Assembly (NCBI GenBank): GCA_030813035.1
Contig: JAUSTV010000002.1
From: Bacillus_BA fengqiuensis
GTDB taxonomy: Bacteria; Bacillota; Bacilli; Bacillales; Bacillaceae_H
DNA length: 64,000 nt
Reading direction: 5' to 3' (one strand)
Shown: positions 62,172 to 64,000 of the stretch, in pieces
How the letters are laid out: each line of letters begins with the position of its first letter
Position numbering within the stretch: the stretch's first letter is position 1
Notes under the pieces: generated by a model
What the model was told of the DNA's origin: nothing
The model's input: the letters and a program-made list of their open reading frames with translations, nothing else
The model's database searches: none
Made by a program: the position numbers and the translations under genes

Positions 62172-62201
62172 GTGTTTATAAAGGTATACCTTTATAAACA
62201 C
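62172..62201. other. 30-bp perfect palindrome, likely relic of a resolvase crossover (res) site
   Basis: GTGTTTATAAAGGTA followed by its exact complement TACCTTTATAAACAC. Size, AT-rich outer arms and centre TA fit the dimer-binding subsite of serine resolvases, and a resolvase remnant begins about 20 bases on. Such sites normally lie just ahead of the resolvase gene. Confidence 0.5.
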
Positions 62202-62221
62202 AATCAAATGACCCTGAAAGA

Positions 62222-62436
62222 GGTGACATATAATTTTAAATAAATTACGACAAATAAAAAAGAAAGTCACAGCAAAACGGCGTAGCTTTTGGCCGACCAA
62301 AAGCTCAGGTAACAGATGAGTAAGTGTACCATCGATGAAAAGCAGGAGGGATGACAGCTGTTAAGACCATGTAGGAAGTAGGAGTAAAAAAGACGACTTT
62401 TTATAAACTTGTCAGGGAGTATGAAAAATTAGCATA
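62222..62436 (+). pseudogene. Degraded C-terminal part of a serine resolvase
   Basis: With several frameshifts and stops the text RQIKKKVTAKRR, WPTKSS, TDE, VYHRW-like, TAVKTM-like, KKTTFYKLV-like can be followed. This is the DNA-binding end (GRPKA...KKTTFYKLVREYE type) of Tn3-family resolvases. The catalytic N-terminal two thirds is lost. It shows that a transposon or plasmid once lay here. Confidence 0.65.
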
Positions 62437-62475
62437 GAAATAAATTTATATAATAGGAAGAAACACGTCGAAAAG

Positions 62476-62505
62476 AAGCATCTGCACGTAAGCAGATGCT
62501 TTTTC
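62476..62505 (+). terminator. Hairpin after the resolvase remnant
   Basis: AAGCATCTGC (62476-62485) with GCAGATGCTT (62492-62501), then TTTTC. Confidence 0.7.
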
Positions 62506-62719
62506 GATAAGGGGGAATATGTTATCATCTTTGCCATTTTGGTAGATTTATATACATATATTTTTGAAAATTTATTACACTGAATTAAACCATTAAAATC
62601 ATACTTTAATAATTCAGGAGAAGCAGTATGTTTTCGTTCACAATCATTTAAATTGTTAATAAGAAGATAAAAATGTTAAAATTTGTGTGTGAAATAACTA
62701 ACTTGGAGGAGGATAATTT

Positions 62720-63187
62720 GTGTCCCAGGTGATATCAAGAATCGAAAAAAAGAAGAGAGAAAGAAAAGAAATATTCATACGGGCGATTATCACTTTTATT
62801 GCTTCCCTTCTAGTTAATACCTTAGTAGGTCGATTATTTTCAGATAACGATTCATCGTATTTTACGTTCCCTTTCGTTTTTTCATTAATATACGCTTTAA
62901 TTAGTTTTAAAGATTCGTCAGGATTTTTTAAAGGGCTAACATGTGGCTTAGTAGCATTAGTACCTGGACTTATCCTTTTTTTAGCCAATCCAACAGGAGT
63001 ATATTTTTTTCATTTAATCATGTTTCTAGTGATTGCATGGGGGCAAAATGATCTGTGGCGCAAAAAGGAAATAAGTAATTATTATACAGATTTAATCCAA
63101 AAGATATCGAAGAAAACGAAGGAGAATGTCCAAACAAAAACCAGACAAATTCATATAAATATAAAGTCGAAAGACGTAAAAAAATAA
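62720..63187 (+). CDS. Small four-span membrane protein
   Basis: 155 residues, GTG start with GGAGGAGG at 62705-62712. Short basic N terminus, then about four hydrophobic segments (IFIRAIITFIASLLVNTLVG, YFTFPFVFSLIYALISF, LTCGLVALVPGLILFLA, YFFHLIMFLVIAWG) and a lysine-rich cytosolic tail of 50 residues (IQKISKKTKENVQTKTRQIH). No family recognised. Strong terminator after it, so a single-gene unit. High A+T and lysine content agree with acquired DNA. Confidence 0.65.
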   Translation: MSQVISRIEKKKRERKEIFIRAIITFIASLLVNTLVGRLFSDNDSSYFTFPFVFSLIYALISFKDSSGFFKGLTCGLVALVPGLILFLANPTGVYFFHLIMFLVIAWGQNDLWRKKEISNYYTDLIQKISKKTKENVQTKTRQIHINIKSKDVKK

Positions 63188-63248
63188 TATCCCTTTACAA
63201 ATATTAAAGGTTACTCCTCTGACAACTTCTTCCGTTAACTTGATAAGC

Positions 63249-63285
63249 AAACGTCCCAATAGGGTAAACTTATTGGGACGTTTTT
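63249..63285 (+). terminator. Terminator of the membrane protein gene
   Basis: 13-bp stem, 63249-63261 with 63271-63283, T run at the end. Confidence 0.85.
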
Positions 63286-63480
63286 GATTTTCGCGAAAAT
63301 TCCATAATTATAGTGTCTCAAATGACTTATCCCAAATTTAAAATAAAGTCTGATCATTTATAAAAATTCTAATCGTTTGTAGAAGTTTGATCCAAAACCT
63401 GTTTCGTTTATACAATTTTTTTCTTTTTGACCCGTATTAATGTCGAAAGAAAATAAATTTGTTTAAAAACACCATCCATG

Positions 63481-63512
63481 TTATTCCACTAAAGGGCCCT
63501 TTAGTGGAATAA
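63481..63512. repeat. 32-bp perfect palindrome
   Basis: TTATTCCACTAAAGGG followed directly by CCCTTTAGTGGAATAA, with no loop. It stands alone in a 400-base spacer. Confidence 0.7.
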
Positions 63513-63594
63513 GAGGAAAGGTCTCAATCTCAATTTTAATAGACATTTGGATTTGCATACTGTATAGAATGAGCAGAAATATATTAGAGGTGGA

Positions 63595-63921
63595 ATGGAA
63601 TTGAGAAAAAGATTAGGATGCTTACACGCCCATTATTCGAATATAGAATATATAGAAAATGCACTTTCCCCATTTAACATTGAATTAATACATTTTGTTG
63701 ACCCAGCTTTAATGTATCGAGTTACATCAGATGAAAATTTCCAAGAATCAGATGCTCAAATTAAAGTTAAAGAGCAAATAGAATGGATTGCCCAATGTAA
63801 TGTTGATGCTATCCTTATTATTACTTACAACTTTAGTTTACATAGCACTGAATTCCCGACAATGAAAAAAGGCAATACCAACTGTTTATGGTATTGCCAA
63901 TCAATACTTAATAACGTGTAA
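63595..63921 (+). pseudogene. N-terminal part of an Asp/Glu racemase-like protein, truncated
   Basis: About 85 residues are family-like: LGCLHAHYSNIEYIENALSP, IELIHFVDPALMYRVTSDEN, VKEQIEWIAQCNVDAILIIT. After YNFSLHS the sequence runs into the terminator of the opposite gene and ends. Full relatives are about 210-240 residues from memory, with two catalytic cysteines; here the expected first cysteine segment ILITCT reads ILIITY. A GGTGGAATGG ribosome-type site precedes the start. Broken gene. Confidence 0.6.
63865..63898 (-). terminator. Terminator of the histidine kinase unit
   Basis: GGCAATACC (63871-63879) with GGTATTGCC (63890-63898); on the minus strand it is followed by TTTTTT. Confidence 0.7.
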
Positions 63922-63934
63922 TTTATTTTCTAAG

Positions 63935-64000
63935 TTATTTTGTTAAATGAGACTGAGGCACCGTAGGCAAAATAACTTCCACCGTGGTTCCCTCATTTAC
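63935..64000 (-). CDS. Sensor histidine kinase, C-terminal end only
   Basis: The last 21 codons before the stop at 63935 read VNEGTTVEVILPTVPQSHLT and K. NEGTTVEVILP is the G2-box and final strand of a HATPase_c domain (usually GxGTTF.V.LP). The rest of the gene lies beyond the window, so its partner and signal are unknown. The gene reads toward the racemase relic and ends just before the hairpin above. Confidence 0.7.
   Translation of the reverse strand, partial: VNEGTTVEVILPTVPQSHLTK

Noticed and set aside
62102..62201. Palindromes as a CRISPR repeat
   Set aside because: Different sequences, irregular spacing and only two units.
1..64000. tRNA or rRNA genes
   Set aside because: No cloverleaf with GTTCRA-type T arm and matching stems, and no rRNA text, was noticed on either strand.

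Overview
The window comes from a low-GC Firmicute, almost certainly a member of the Bacillaceae (Bacillus in the broad sense). The first 16 kb keep the gene order of the Bacillus subtilis dinG-ypmA-ypmB-aspB-asnS-dnaD-nth-ypoC-ponA-recU-yppC-yppE-sspM-yppF-yppG block. Spore genes (SspM-like protein, a GerA-type receptor operon), a Bacillus-type SAM riboswitch, T-boxes and a GlpP/CcpA-type leader agree with this. The species cannot be fixed from the sequence alone. I saw no tRNA, rRNA or CRISPR array and no intact transposase.

Layout. 0-16 kb: core DNA repair, replication and cell wall block (dinG 3' part, degenerate metallo-beta-lactamase-fold protein, ypmA, ypmB, aspB, asnS, dnaD, nth, ypoC, ponA, recU, yppC, sspM-like, yppE/F/G). 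16-21 kb: small proteins, cold shock protein, GntR regulator with a DMT-type exporter. 21-27 kb: an OpuF-type osmoprotectant ABC transporter whose permease is fused to the binding protein, then metI-metC behind an S-box. 27-34 kb: SIMPL protein, putP remnant, glpF-glpK with a cre-overlapped promoter, exported oligopeptidase, and a promoter-to-terminator stretch that may be a small RNA. 34-43.5 kb: tandem, almost identical T-boxes leading the aroA-aroC-hisC-tyrA operon, then a three-gene GerA-type germinant receptor operon. 43.5-50 kb: ferritin-like DUF2202 protein, SatP-type acetate transporter, VWA-like fragment, PhoA-type alkaline phosphatase with a clear PhoP box, two lipoproteins. 50-64 kb: a decaying accessory region with a PhoX phosphatase, a large secreted GH92 mannosidase, and many gene remnants (phosphoesterase, ROK regulator, DUF4073 protein, resolvase, racemase).

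How the genes work together. Two secreted phosphatases of different families and the tail of a third phosphoesterase suggest phosphate scavenging from organic matter, and the GH92 enzyme with two carbohydrate-binding discoidin-type domains suggests mannan or glycoprotein breakdown outside the cell. The aromatic operon is most likely controlled by tyrosyl-tRNA charging, methionine genes by SAM, glycerol uptake by catabolite repression plus antitermination.

The most unusual structure is in the spacers. Four families of dispersed, structured intergenic repeats recur: R1 (starting ATAAAGGAAACTTCC and ending CCCGTTAATGCGGGATAAA), R2 (about 155 bp, two copies with short inverted ends), R3 (between ypmA and ypmB) and R4 (four copies of a two-hairpin element with covarying arms and a conserved loop TTGATTTTACTGGATTTTCA). 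R4 and the possible RNA at 33.8-34.1 kb are the best candidates for something not described before. A second point is a set of proteins that keep a fold but have lost its metal-binding residues (MBL-fold protein at 1.9 kb, VWA-like at 46.4 kb, a half-length DUF2202 relative at 50.9 kb).
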